From Cryptocoryne crispatula var. balansae (Eukaryota > Streptophyta > Magnoliopsida > Alismatales > Araceae), in NCBI GenBank assembly GCA_036172225.1, contig CM069924.1:34525926-34589925 (forward strand): a stretch of 64,000 bases of DNA. The letters are read 5' to 3'. This document shows, piece after piece, positions 53,889 to 64,000 of the stretch. Every line of letters begins with the position of its first letter. Position 1 is the first letter of the stretch. The notes beneath the pieces were generated by a model. It saw nothing but the letters and a program-made list of their open reading frames with translations, was not told the origin of the DNA and made no database searches. Both the position numbers and the translations under genes were made by a program.

Positions 53889-54170
53889 AGATTTTAAACC
53901 AGCACACAAAAAAGGTATTTTTCAAAACTCACACTCAAAACTTTTATTTTTAAAATTAGCACACTTCCGGTAAAATTGATTGATTGATTACTCTAAAATG
54001 GAGAAGCACCGTAAAATTGTAACTTTTCATAATAATTTTACTTCGACTTCACTTTTCGGTAGAAATCGGGTTTGAAGAATAAACTTCAGAAAAAGTGTGT
54101 TATTTTGAAATTAAAATCTTTGGATGCCAGTTTTAGAAAATGAATTTTAGTGTGTGATGGTTTAAAACCT
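53889..54170. mobile_element. MITE inside peroxidase intron 3
   Basis: The ends are inverted: AGATTTTAAACCAGCACAC on the left and the reverse complement of GTGTGTGATGGTTTAAAACCT on the right. It is related to the MITE at 37917-38521 by the TTTAAAC(C/T)AGCA word and the following TTTTTATTTTTAAAA word. TGTAAGAGG before and TGTGAGAGG after could be a 9-bp duplication with one mismatch, which would suit a Mutator-like element. Most of the 403-bp intron 3 is this element. Confidence 0.65.
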
Positions 54171-54199
54171 TTTCACTGTGAGAGGTTTCATATACGAAC

Positions 54200-54365
54200 C
54201 GGAGAGGGTAACCATTTCGTCCTGTGACAAACCCTTGCTAGCGAAGTTCTTGGTGAGCTGGTCGAGGTCAAACGTTGGAGGCGGCAAGTTGGCGAACGTC
54301 TCCGAGCTCAGGGAGACCCTCCCGTCTCGCCTTCCCGCGGGCACTCCGTAATAGAACCCCTTGCT
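54200..54365 (-). CDS. Peroxidase exon 3
   Basis: 166 nt, the canonical length. It contains VPAGRRDGR and DEMVTLSG, with donor G/GTTCGT. Intron 2 is 108 bp. Confidence 0.92.
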
Positions 54366-54473
54366 CTGTATACGTACCCACGGCATCCACAGAGATTGAC
54401 GTTGGTGAGACCTCGAATTTACTCGTAATCGTAAGCGTCTACATGACTTCGATATCATGCAGATATATGTTAC

Positions 54474-54665
54474 CATGTAAACGCTGTCTCTGGCGGCGAA
54501 GGCGAGGATGTCGGCGCAGGAGACCACACCTTTGCACGCAGCCTCCAGTCTCGTCTTGGCGTTGTCGATGATGTCGAAGCCTACGAGGCTCGGGTTGTTG
54601 ATGGGTGAGTCCTTCTCCGCAGTGTTGCCCGGGGTGGAGTCGATCAGGACGGAGCCATCGCAGCC
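54474..54665 (-). CDS. Peroxidase exon 2
   Basis: 192 nt, the canonical length. It opens with GCDGSVL and contains VSCADILAFAARDSV. Flanking AG and GTAACA fit splice sites, and intron 1 is 105 bp. Confidence 0.93.
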
Positions 54666-54770
54666 CTGACAATGATATATATATGTGTCTCATTGGAACA
54701 GATGAAAGCAATGCTGAGTACCAGACTACTGTTGTTTAATCTTGAAGAAGAGAAAGAGATTTCATCATAC

Positions 54771-54986
54771 CCTAACAAAGCAGTCGTGGAAGTGCATCCT
54801 CACGAAGGAGGCGGCCAGGCCACCGTCTTGTGCAAGCCCTTTCTTGACCTCTTCTCTCACTATATTCTCTGCCATCGGGCAAGTGTAGCGGTAGAAACCT
54901 ATCTCAAGGTCTGCTTCTCCACGCAGAAGCATGCAAAGCCCGGGAAACAATATGGCTAGCACTAAAGAATTTCTCCTTGGTTCCAT
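54771..54986 (-). CDS. Peroxidase exon 1
   Basis: It encodes the signal peptide, the first structural Cys (YTCP) and the distal heme pocket HFHDCF. The donor GTATGA follows AGG. The ATG was chosen because a hydrophobic leader follows and a TATA box lies 70 bp upstream. Confidence 0.92.
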
Positions 54987-55054
54987 CTCTGTTCCTCTCT
55001 ATTTTACATGCCAAGGTTTTATTTCTTCCTGCGGAGATCAAAGAGCTGAGCTGC

Positions 55055-55062
55055 TATTTATA
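55055..55062 (-). promoter_or_regulatory. TATA box of the peroxidase gene
   Basis: The minus strand reads CTATAAATAG, about 70 bp upstream of the ATG, implying a 5' UTR of roughly 40-45 nt. Confidence 0.75.
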
Positions 55063-55681
55063 GCCGCGGGATGGAGGCTTCCGTAGGTATATATGTTGTC
55101 CGAAATATTTCAACGACTGGGGTACATGCTGCCGGCCCTCCAACCGCGCAGTACTACTAATTGTTGACCGTCGGAGAGCGGTGGCGGTGAGATGTGTTTC
55201 AGCTCCGGTGGCCACAACCGGGCGATACTGTCTCCCTATCGCCCGTGAATCAGGGCGGCCGGCTTGAAATTTAGGTTAAACTAAGGTCACAATGTGTATG
55301 TTTTAGACTTCTCCTGCGGAAAGAAAGCTGGCGCCCAAGAAAGATGATGAAAGAAGGCCCATTCATAAACTATTTGATGGAGCTTTGTCACCTAATTCTT
55401 TCTACAAGAAGTGGCCGACCTCGAAGTCTCACAGTAACCTTATCCCTCCCACCAACTGACGTCTAACGCCTGTAAGTCGATTGAACACTTAGACGCCATT
55501 AGAGGGCGTTTGTCAGTATTCTGATGTAACAGCATGGCATCGTGAGGCACCATCGTTTTCCTTGCGCGAATGCGCCCTCACTTGCTACGACCTATATGCA
55601 AAATATCATGATATTCATATGTGATAGGACATTACTGCCTGCACAGGTGTAAAGCATCTATTGAGGTGTCCTTATCACTTA
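55063..55681. other. Peroxidase upstream region
   Basis: No gene. This is probable promoter DNA of the peroxidase. Individual cis elements cannot be assigned with confidence from sequence alone. Confidence 0.4.
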
Positions 55682-55923
55682 ACATGTTCAAATGGATCCA
55701 TCCAATATTTTTGATGAGTCTAGTTTGCCTTAGAAGAACTTTCGAGGGGAACTCCTCAACCCTCTTATAAAGGGTGATGTGATGACATGATTGATAATAT
55801 TTAATAGTGATTTGATGATATCACATGATTCTCTCTGTGAAAAACTTGAGGAGCTCTCTTTAGGAGTTCTCCTGAAGTGAACCGAACTCATCAAAAATAT
55901 TGGATGCATCAATTTGAACATGC
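55682..55923. mobile_element. Foldback MITE, about 240 bp
   Basis: CATGTTCAAATGGATCC...CCAATATTTTTGATGAGT at the left is mirrored at the right end over about 45 bp. Further inner inverted words (GAACTCCTC with AGGAGTTC) extend the foldback. TA (or TAA with one base of slack) flanks both ends and is a possible target duplication. There is no coding sequence. Confidence 0.7.
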
Positions 55924-56105
55924 TAATTGGTAAGGAGCCTTTCTTTAGATAGTAACTCAACCGTAGCTGACTAGCTATAAAGAAATCTGCCAAAGTCGTC
56001 TCCATGAGGGATGAAATTATTTGGGGAAAGAGTTTGGGTGGAAGATGGATGAAGACGAGCAACAGTTAGCAACATTGGATGTAGAGACAAAGAGTTACCA
56101 CTGCC

Positions 56106-56400
56106 GCAAAGTGCAGAATACACCACGGCAACGTCCGTCGCGTAAACAACGTTGGCCCACGGCAACGTCCGTCGGCCATGCATGCACCACGGTTTTTCCG
56201 TGGGCCATGATCCGTCGTCGCCTGAGGCGTTTGTAATAGTCGACGCCAATACACCATGGGGTATAGCCAGAACTGTCGGCTATGACACCCACCATCGAAA
56301 ACATCATCCTGTATAGGCAACGTGATTTACCGTGGGCTTTACACACGGGTTCCATCGCCATTTTGACATAGATAACGAACTGACCGTAGACTTTTTTGGC
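56106..56400. repeat. CACTA subterminal repeat region
   Basis: A GC-rich island in AT-rich DNA with repeated CCACGG, ACGTCCGTCG and CCGTGGGC words in both orientations, the kind of array to which the TnpA protein binds in En/Spm elements. Confidence 0.6.
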
Positions 56401-58640
56401 AGACTCTTCGTCGTCTTTTTATTTAAGATAAGTATTATAATTATATTTTTAATTAAATATAATATTAATAAATATGTATTTTAATTAATAATACATAATA
56501 AACATTTGATACTAACTGTGTCTACGCTACTAATAAATAATACTAATTTATATTTTCCGTACGTTATGTATAAACATATGCACGCAAAATATGATTGACC
56601 GGTACTGCAAATAAAATCTAAATAAATGGAATAATTAAAAATTTGATTATAACACAATCAATGTTCAAACACAACATGTTCCTTGACAAATTTCACAATA
56701 TGCGATGACATAAAAAATTGTATATACAACTGTTTCCGTAAAGAACACCTAAACTAAAACTAAAATTTCTGGATCGTCCTCTTTACGAACGAGCTACCAC
56801 ATTCTTCAATAAAAAAATTCTGCATAAAAGAAAAACGATCATTAGCACTTTACATTGGAAAATATGAATGCTATTATGAAATAAAATAAAACTATGAATT
56901 TAAAGTTCGAACATATTTTCAAAAATAGAAACAAAAAATAAAGTTGAACGTTCAACATAATATTTTAATGGCACAATAAGGACGATGAACCATACATACG
57001 TCAAAAGAGATTTCTATCATGGACTTTATCAACACGTGGACAAAGCAGAACAAACAAAGAAAAAACACTTATTTGACTGCTAGAATTTATGTAAGACTCA
57101 TATTCTCCTTATTCTAAGAAACATGATATGAAAGAACGTACAGACAACATTTGTTCTTCACAAATACAGAAATGTGCAAAAATACAAAGAAATATAATTA
57201 TTTTGTCCTCCACACAAAAAAAGATTAAGCATATATAGTGGTAAATTCTACTCTCATCCTCACCATTAACCACCTTCCCTATTTGATCGTTTACTCTATG
57301 TTATGAAAAATCTACGTGAACACTTACTCTTTGCATAAGTTCTGAAACATTAAAGATGGTCATCATTTACATGCATGGTTGTGTTTCAATGGTAAAATTG
57401 ATGTCTTTGGCATGGATATATCCGATGGAATGGGCTGTTGATCCACAAAGAAATGTTCAGTAACACTACCAAGACTTGGAGAATAATGTAACTGATTTAT
57501 GCACTAAGTTCATTTTAAATTTAAGACTTGTTTCTTACAACCGGAGGACTGCACTAAGATAGTGCCTTTTTTCTTGTGTGTTGAGGGGACATCGTGCTTG
57601 AACGGCAGTATCCGGTTTCCTGCATCAACACTCCTTTGATTGATTTCGTGGTCCTTCCACTGCTTCTATCCCTGCCTGCGTCACATGCCATCGTCACAAA
57701 TGATGAAGAGTCCTCGCTTGTCTACCCTGCTGCCTTCAAAAAAACTCATTGAATTTGCTATTATTCAACTCAGAAGAAATCAATTAGGAGTTTTGGACCA
57801 ATGAAGCATCACGTCAATCTAATGCACAGGGAGTTCTTTACATCGAATGACCAAGTGAGAAGTTCTCCGGTTGTTTGTGACCATTATTTGAATTGAATGG
57901 ATTTTTTTAAATATCTTAATGTGGAGGAAATAGTACCACAATGATGTAGCCTTTTTTCATTCTATTATATTAAGCACTGATCAAAGCTGTTTGGATTATC
58001 AGGTCATGCTCTCCAATATGCCCCACGAAACTATTCAGTCCTTAGGATAGCACTCAAAAATGCTTCTTTCATTGATGAATAACCTTGGGAATTGTATGAG
58101 ATAGCTCTTTTCTTTCTAAGACAGGGAGAAAGCCATGAGTTCTGTTCCGGTGGTTTTAATATACATGTTTCTTAAAGTGTCTTGCAACTGTGTTACATAT
58201 GCGATCTATATGCATTGTGCTTTTACTTTTCCAACATTTAATTCTTTGTTACTTTTCCATGGTAAAAAATACTATGCAGCCAAAACACCGGAAAATTTTA
58301 ACAGATGAGCTATTTCATTCATACTTCTCATGGGTTCACTCATGTTTTACTTAGGATAAAGAAAATAACTTCTTACCAAAAAACAAAATAGAAGTATAAA
58401 TAAAGTTTACCATTTTCTTTGGAGACCATATATATGCTTCATGAAGCCAGGACCTTCATACTGACCTTTCTGCTGATTCCATAAGAACCTTGATACGAAA
58501 GACAAACCTATGAATAGAAATTTATAAACAATATGTGTTGCATGAAGAAAAATAAAATACTTTACGTATGCTGTCAAATATGGTTGTGCATGCTCGAAAC
58601 GAAAAATAAAAAGTAAAAAAAAAAAACATATACTGAATCT
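56400..58640. other. Non-coding part of the CACTA element, 3' of TnpA
   Basis: AT-rich, with no recognised coding sequence. 57560-57900 is somewhat more GC-rich and could be captured foreign sequence, but I recognise nothing in it. Confidence 0.4.
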
Positions 58641-58641
58641 T

Positions 58642-60682
58642 TCAACTTTGACGCCGAGAAGATGATGCGCCAGCATCCCCTCTTGAAGTCCCAACCAACA
58701 AAAGAATACATACCACATAGACTATAAAGTTATTAATTGTATTAATAAAAATTAAATAATAAATAATAAAACTTACCGAGGGATGTGATACTTGAGAAAA
58801 CATTAATCTCTTTAATATTTCTATCTCAGCTTGCTGCTCTCGCAATTGTTTATCACGTTCATTCTCTCGAGTACGCATTGCTTCTAGCTCGTCTTTGTAT
58901 TGTGTAGCTCGTTTTTGTATGTTCTAATTCAGTTGAAAGTTCTTTCACAATATTGTTATTAGCTAAATTATCTTGAATTCCTTTCCAAGTAGATTGCCTA
59001 CTCCATCCTATTCCATATCCTCTTACATAACCTCCATGATGTCCATCATATACTTCATCTAAAATAGGACATAGAATTGATGGATTTGAGCTTCCCGTGA
59101 CATCCTTTTCTACACATCTTTCTGTTATTTTTTCCTAAGATACATTTGAAATCACATAATAAGATAAGAATATATACTATCATGTAAGAAAAAATAACAT
59201 ACAATTCTATGTATAAATGAACTTACACATATATCACGAGTAAATTCATTTGGATACTCTCCTGTTTTTGTCTGATGAGCCTTCAAGTATGCTCCTAGAG
59301 TTGTGTAGTCATCTCCCAAACTCTCACGTTGCATGCAACCGAGAACAAACAGAATAAAATCATGATTAGAAGGTGTAGTGAAATGTAAAAGATAAACAAA
59401 TTTTTGTTGTTAAACTTACTTAAGAATGATTATGACGAGCAATAGACTTTCTTCCAAGTGTATGTGTTGCACGATTCTCTCCCCTGTTACCTTTATTTTT
59501 TTGAGCTTCATTTATTTTTCCTTCCTTTCTCCAATACTCTAAAAGAGAATCCCACTCAGTCTGAGTTATTCTCTCATCAGGGGCTATTGAATGTGTTGCT
59601 TCTTGATCACCATCCACATAATATTTTCTTTTTAGTCTACTCCTCCAATCTCTTACTTTTGCTTGTAAGGATTGTCTACAATAGTCTAAAACTTTTGACA
59701 TATTTGTAGAATTGCCTTGTTCATCAACAAACTCGAAGTTTGCCTGAAAATATTAAAATATTACAATGATTTTATTAAATAAGATGCATATTAAATGAGA
59801 CAAATGATTACTTACATGCATTTCTTGCATGACATCACTGAAACTTTGATCGCATTGATCATCCCATTCTTTATGTAAGGAAAAATAATTGCCCGACCTT
59901 GCATATAACCCTAACATTTGAGCAACTTTCAAACCTTCTTTTCCTACCGGTTGACCATTTATAAATATGCATTTCCACTTTTGTCCTTTAGGTGGTTCAG
60001 TTGTCGTCATCTTGATATTACCTCTAGTTCTTTTTGAAGTAGAACTAGAGTTTGGTGCCGACACCATATCTGGTTGATGCAAATTTGACGCTGATATTTC
60101 CCTTTCATTTTCTCTGATTGAATTAATATGAGGTGAGCTAATCTCCTCTCTTGGAACCCTACTTGTAGCTGTAGAAGTGCTATGATGTTGAGTGGTGCGT
60201 TTTCTTTGAAATATGGAATCTACAATTTAGAAGAAATCATGCTATGTTATAAATTTATGTATAACATCTAAGCAATATTATATAAGAACGCCTTACCTTG
60301 AACTCTAAGTACTTCAATTAGATCTATATGAGATTCATCTGCGAGAACATATACAATTAAATAAAAGGATGACTAAAATTTCTTTGGAATTCAATATATA
60401 ACAACATAATGATATCGTAAAATATTATGAAAATATTCAATACAAAGTTAAGGGTGTACTTGTGGTTTGCATCATGGCATCATGATCATGCTCTTTATTT
60501 TGTGCTCCTATAAAATTTATCAAACACAACGTAATCAAACAAAAAGAGATAATGATTTGTACACATACAATGAAAGTTTATAAAAATGATATAAAAATTC
60601 CATTACCTTGATGTTGTTTATCTGAAGAGTCTGTATTCTTTAACACTAATGATAATGGCCTGAATCTCATTTTTGGAGGCAT
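58642..60682 (-). CDS. CACTA TnpA-like protein (Transposase_24 family), multi-exon, possibly broken
   Basis: TnpA-type proteins bind subterminal repeats and assist transposition. Likely exons are 60607-60682 (ATG), 60460-60507, 60297-60338, 59816-60220, 59420-59743, about 59227-59325, about 58782-59135, and a last exon near 58642-58672, mostly with good GT/AG borders. The fourth has GQKWKCIFINGQPVG and QCDQSFSDVMQEMH. The fifth has the Transposase_24 signature (VRDWRSRLKRKYY, W...L..YW, NKGNR). The seventh ends in a coiled coil. Oddities: an in-frame TAA is the last codon of exon 5, directly before GTAAGT, and the next intron has no AG until about 59324. A frame slip near 58890-58911 disappears if two CG sites were CAG. 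Confidence 0.65.
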
Positions 60683-60768
60683 TTTCCCGAAACAAAATGA
60701 AAGCATGTAAAACTATAAAATACATTTAGTTATATAACAATGCTCATGACATGGAAGCGAAGATACCA

Positions 60769-63633
60769 TCATAGTTTATTTGCATCTTTCATTCGAGCTT
60801 CTTTTAATAATTTTCTTGGAACGTATGTACCAACTCCAATTTCCTCAGAGATATCTATTTGACACCTTTGTTGGTCTATCTACAAACATAAACCAATCAT
60901 GTGAGTAATAATTAGCTTAAAATGGTAGATAAAATGAGATTATACTTACATAATTTCTGAACCACGTAACAAAAGTATTATGATGTTCCGTTGAATTCGT
61001 TCATCGTCCCAAGTTGGATGTTGACCTTCTAAGAGATTCTTATGCATTCTACATATGACAAATTAATTAATATAATGAAATAAAAAATGTAATTTATAAA
61101 TGAAAAAATAAACTTACAGTATATATGGCTCAATTGATTCTGTATTGAATAATAAAAACCTGTGTGCTTGATATGACTCTGCAGCTGACATATTAATAGG
61201 CAACCTAGTTCCAATTGGACCATCTGCATACCGTGCTGGTCTAGTCAACTTAGTCTCCATATTATCTAGGTAGTGTGCACAAAAGACTGTAGCTTCTTCC
61301 ATAAGAAATCCTTCAGCAATTGAACCCTCTGGACGACTTCTGTTGCGTATATAGTTTTTAAGTGTAAGTAAAAATCTTTCAATTGGATACATCCATCTAT
61401 ATTCCACTGGCCCTGCAAGCTTAGCTTCTGTAGCAAGATGAATAGTTAAATGCACCATAACATTAAAAAATGCTGGAGGAAAAATCTTCTCTAATTTACA
61501 TAAGATCACTGGAATTGATTGCTCAAGCTTCTTTAAAGTCTCAACATGGACAGTTTTAGCAGACAACTCCTTAAAGTACATGCAAAATTCGTTCAAAGCA
61601 AGTCCAGCTGAATCTGGAAGTGTTGTTTTAATTGCCAATGGAAGAAGGTGTCGCATAAGAATGTGGCATTCATGACTATTCGTTCTTACAATGTTATGTT
61701 CTGAAATATGTACCAACTGAGAAATGTTCGAAGAAAATCCATCAGGCAACTTTAAATCTTTTAAGACTTCTAAGAATCTTTCTTTCTCTTCCTCCGTCAT
61801 ATCATAAGAAGCATGAGGTATTACATACTTCTTTTTAAATCTTTTTGACGGTATTGGATGCAAAGCTTTTCTGATCCCCAAGTTCTGTAAATCAAGACGT
61901 GCTTTGATGTTCTGCTGACTTTTTCCATCATTTTGTAAAATCATGTTGAGGATGTTCGTGCATACATTTTTTTCGACATGCATGAGATCAATGTTATGCT
62001 TTACAAGTAATGTTTTCCAATATGGGAGTTCAAAAAAAATACTTTTCTTCTTCCATCCTTTTGGTAAAATTTGTTCATTACCCTTTCTTGGTTGACCTGA
62101 ACTGTCCCAAGCTTTTCCAAATGTGATATTCTCATAACCTTCCCAAGCTCTTAGTATATCTTCTCCTGAAAAAGAAGTTGGTGCTAACTCATATTCAACT
62201 TTGCTATCAAATGATTTTTTATCATCTCTCCAAATGTGACCTATAGGTAAGAAACGCCGATGTCTCATATACACACATTTACGACTGTACGGAAGATAAA
62301 TTGAACCATGCTGAGTATGACAACTTGGACATGCCATGTATCCCTTTGTACTCCAACCTGATAACATAGAATATGTTGGAAAATCATTGATAGTCCACAA
62401 GATAGCTGCACGCATCATGAAATTTTCCTTTTTATCTGCATCATATGTTTGCACACCATGTTCCCACAACAACTTGAGTTCATCAATTAATGGTTGAAGA
62501 TAGACATCGATGTCATTACCAGGAGATTTTGGACCATCTATGAGAAGACTCATCATAAAAATTGATTGTTTCATAGCCAACCATGGAGGCAAATTGTATG
62601 CTATTAAGATCACTGGCCATGTGCTATGACTACTACATGTTGAAATCTTAAATGGGCTAAACCCATCGCTTGCTAGTCCAAGTCTGACATTACGAGGCTC
62701 CATGCTAAAAGTTGAATGTTTGAGATCAAAATCCTTCCAAGCTTCAGAATCCCTAGGATGACTCATTTTTCCATCATCATCTCTGAGTGCATTATGATGC
62801 CAACTCATAAAACCAGCTGTCCTGCTAGACATATATAGTCGTTGAAGTCTTGGAATCAAAGGAAAATGACAAAGCACCTTCTTCGGAACATTATTCTTTC
62901 CACTTCTACTTTTTTCCCATCTAGACATACCACAAATCGGGCAATTGTCTAAATCTTTATGTGCTTTCCAAAATAACACACAATCATTTGGGCATGCATG
63001 TATCTTATTGCAGCTTAACCCTAATTCAGACATCATTTTTTTGGATTGATACCAACTATTTGGCAATGTGTTTTCTTCAGGCAAAACATCTTTAATCAAA
63101 GCTAAAATGTCTGAGAATGCCTTGTTGGTCAGTTTATGCAAACATTTAAGCTGAAACATGTGTACAAGAAAAGAAAATTTAGAGTACTTAGTGCATCCTG
63201 TGTATAGTGGCTTCTTAGCTTCTTGCATAAGTTCATCAAATATTTTTGCCTCAGAATTTTTTGCAGAATGAGAGACTGATTGATGTAGGAAACTATCATT
63301 CAATAATCCTTCTATATCATCAGCTGAAGTAACATTTGTGTTTGTCTCCATACGAGGCCGCTTACGAGATTCTCCATGAAAACTCCAAATTGTATAGTTT
63401 GTCACAAATCCTTCTTTAACAATGTGAAGATGAACTGTATCCTTCTCATAATGATATCTATTTTGACACTTTGAACATGGGCAACGAATAACTGATAAGT
63501 CACTGGTGTTCGAATTTTTAATTGCAAAGTCCATAAAATAGTTGACCATGTTCAAGAAAGATGTGTTTACACGTTCATGCCTTGTTTTATACATATACAT
63601 CCAACTCTTATCACTCATAAAGTTTTTTTCCAT
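60769..63633 (-). CDS. CACTA transposase TNP2/TnpD (Transposase_21 family), three exons
   Basis: This is the catalytic transposase of CACTA elements. Exon 1 (61118-63633) encodes 838 uninterrupted residues. Residues 8-89 are the Transposase-associated domain (DKSWMYMYKTR, CPCSKCQNR, GFV.NYT.W..HGE). About 190-435 is Transposase_21 (CPNDC, CPICG.SRW, HFPLIPRLQRLY, EPRNVRLGLASDGF, HSTWPV, WTINDFP, GWSTKG). Residues 546-556 are HNIDLMHVEKN. About 655-780 is DUF4218 (LPLAIKTTLP, FPPAFFNVMVHLTIHL, YRWMYPIERFL, GSIAEGFLMEE). Exon 2 (60950-61048) and exon 3 (60769-60879, TGA) follow with GTAAGT donors. Exon 2 needs one extra base, at CG 60989, to read WFRNYV. The ATG opens directly on the domain and upstream sequence is AT-rich. 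Exon 1 looks intact, so activity is conceivable. Confidence 0.88.
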
Positions 63634-64000
63634 CTTGAAAAAGAAAAGATATTAGTATAACAATAATAACTAGAGTTTCAATTATCTTCGGTATAATATG
63701 TTATTTAAGGATTCACAAAATAAAATTTATATACTACAGCCTCTAAGCAAATAACTAGTAAGTTAGCACTCAAGATTCCTAACTTAGACTTACAAACTTA
63801 GCTGTGTGAAACTTAAATATCATTAATAAACAAAAAGGGGTAGATAAAAAGTTCCAATATGTCCTTAAAAATTTATTCTTTTTCATTCTGTTTTTATGTT
63901 CTTTGAAATTATAAGGTCTTGTCTTGAATCTTGAAGTTAAATGAAGGGGAATATTAGGAAAAAATCAGAGTTTTCTCCTTATTATTTAAGCAAATTTTGA
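63634..64000. other. 5' region of the CACTA element
   Basis: AT-rich leader upstream of the transposase start. No terminus or subterminal repeats have been reached by the window end. Confidence 0.5.

Larger units (their letters stand above)
38747..54986 (-). pseudogene. Class III plant peroxidase gene split by a 14.6-kb retrotransposon insertion
   Basis: Secretory heme peroxidases use H2O2 to oxidise phenolics in the cell wall and vacuole. Four exons have the family's canonical pattern (exon 2 is 192 nt, exon 3 is 166 nt). A signal peptide of about 25 residues precedes ADLEIGFY. Distal Arg and His (RMHFHDC), proximal His (AHTIGVSHC) and the first seven structural Cys are present. Removing 39076-53716 and one GTCTG joins exon 4 in frame, giving 325 codons before the stop at 38747. 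Near 38802 the frame slips, so the C-terminal GVLTGNDGEIR segment and the eighth Cys (HRP C301) fall into another frame. That slip may be a CAG/CTG sequence artefact. The insertion itself separates the proximal-His part from the C-terminal third, so no normal enzyme is expected from this allele. Confidence 0.93.
56099..64000 (-). mobile_element. CACTA (En/Spm-type) DNA transposon, incomplete in window
   Basis: The left terminus is CACTGCCGCAAA at 56099, preceded by TAC, a possible 3-bp duplication. Subterminal repeats built on CCACGGCAACGTCCGTCG (56131 and 56157) and CCGTGGGC words run to about 56400. Two genes on the minus strand follow: TnpA-like (58642-60682) and TNP2/TnpD (60769-63633). 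The opposite terminus lies beyond 64000, so completeness and the duplication cannot be checked. Confidence 0.85.

Noticed and set aside
54439..54711. 90-codon minus-strand frame over peroxidase exon 2
   Set aside because: It is the wrong frame of exon 2; the correct frame encodes the conserved peroxidase motifs.
56021..56361. Open frames in both directions over the CACTA subterminal region
   Set aside because: They arise from GC-rich subterminal repeats and have no protein similarity I recognise.
58407..58718. 103-codon minus-strand frame
   Set aside because: It overlaps the TnpA terminal exon in another frame and otherwise covers AT-rich intronic or downstream sequence.

Overview
The window is nuclear DNA from a flowering plant, probably a monocot. 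The only recognisable host gene of any length is a class III peroxidase with the canonical plant four-exon layout and GC-rich exons in AT-rich surroundings. The rest is mostly transposable elements and gene debris. Species cannot be fixed from the sequence. The monocot call is an inference from exon base composition.

Layout. (1) 1-16293 is a nest of two large LTR retrotransposons without protein-coding capacity, both with their sense strand on the minus strand. Outer element B has a partial LTR at 1-1442, an internal domain, and an LTR at 13829-16293. It is split by complete element A (4192-13441; LTRs 4192-7356 and 10276-13441; target duplication AATAC). (2) 16294-38700 is gene-poor, decayed DNA: a NAC-domain fragment directly beside element B, a LINE reverse-transcriptase tail, a decayed Ty1/copia polyprotein on the minus strand, several local repeats, a fragment of a copper-type P1B-ATPase carrying two stop codons, and a long-TIR MITE. 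(3) 38747-54986 is the peroxidase gene on the minus strand. Its fourth exon is split by a 14.6-kb insertion (39076-53716; target duplication GTCTG) with the order LTR-internal-LTR-internal-LTR, same family as A. Intron 3 also holds a MITE. (4) 55050-55930 holds the peroxidase TATA box and a foldback MITE. (5) 56099 to the window end is a CACTA (En/Spm-type) DNA transposon on the minus strand, with a CACTG terminus, GC-rich subterminal repeats, a TnpA-like gene (58642-60682) and a TNP2/TnpD transposase (60769-63633). Its other end lies beyond the window.

How the parts relate. The LTR elements carry only cis signals: TG...CA ends, a primer-binding site complementary to initiator Met-tRNA, a polypurine tract after a GAGGACGAAATTT-type motif resembling plant Ty3/gypsy Tekay/Del elements, and long LTRs with one AT-rich and one very GC-rich half. 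They must have been mobilised by proteins encoded elsewhere (LARD-like). The CACTA element still has a long uninterrupted transposase exon.

Main cross-cutting observation. Four reading-frame breaks, in the peroxidase, TnpD and twice in TnpA, each sit at a CG dinucleotide where restoring a CAG (CTG on the other strand) repairs the frame and yields the expected protein motif. Nearly identical LTR copies differ repeatedly at the same CAG/CTG sites. This looks like a systematic sequence artefact or signature at plant CHG-methylation sites, so those frameshifts should not be taken at face value. The window contains no RNA gene or CRISPR array that I can support.
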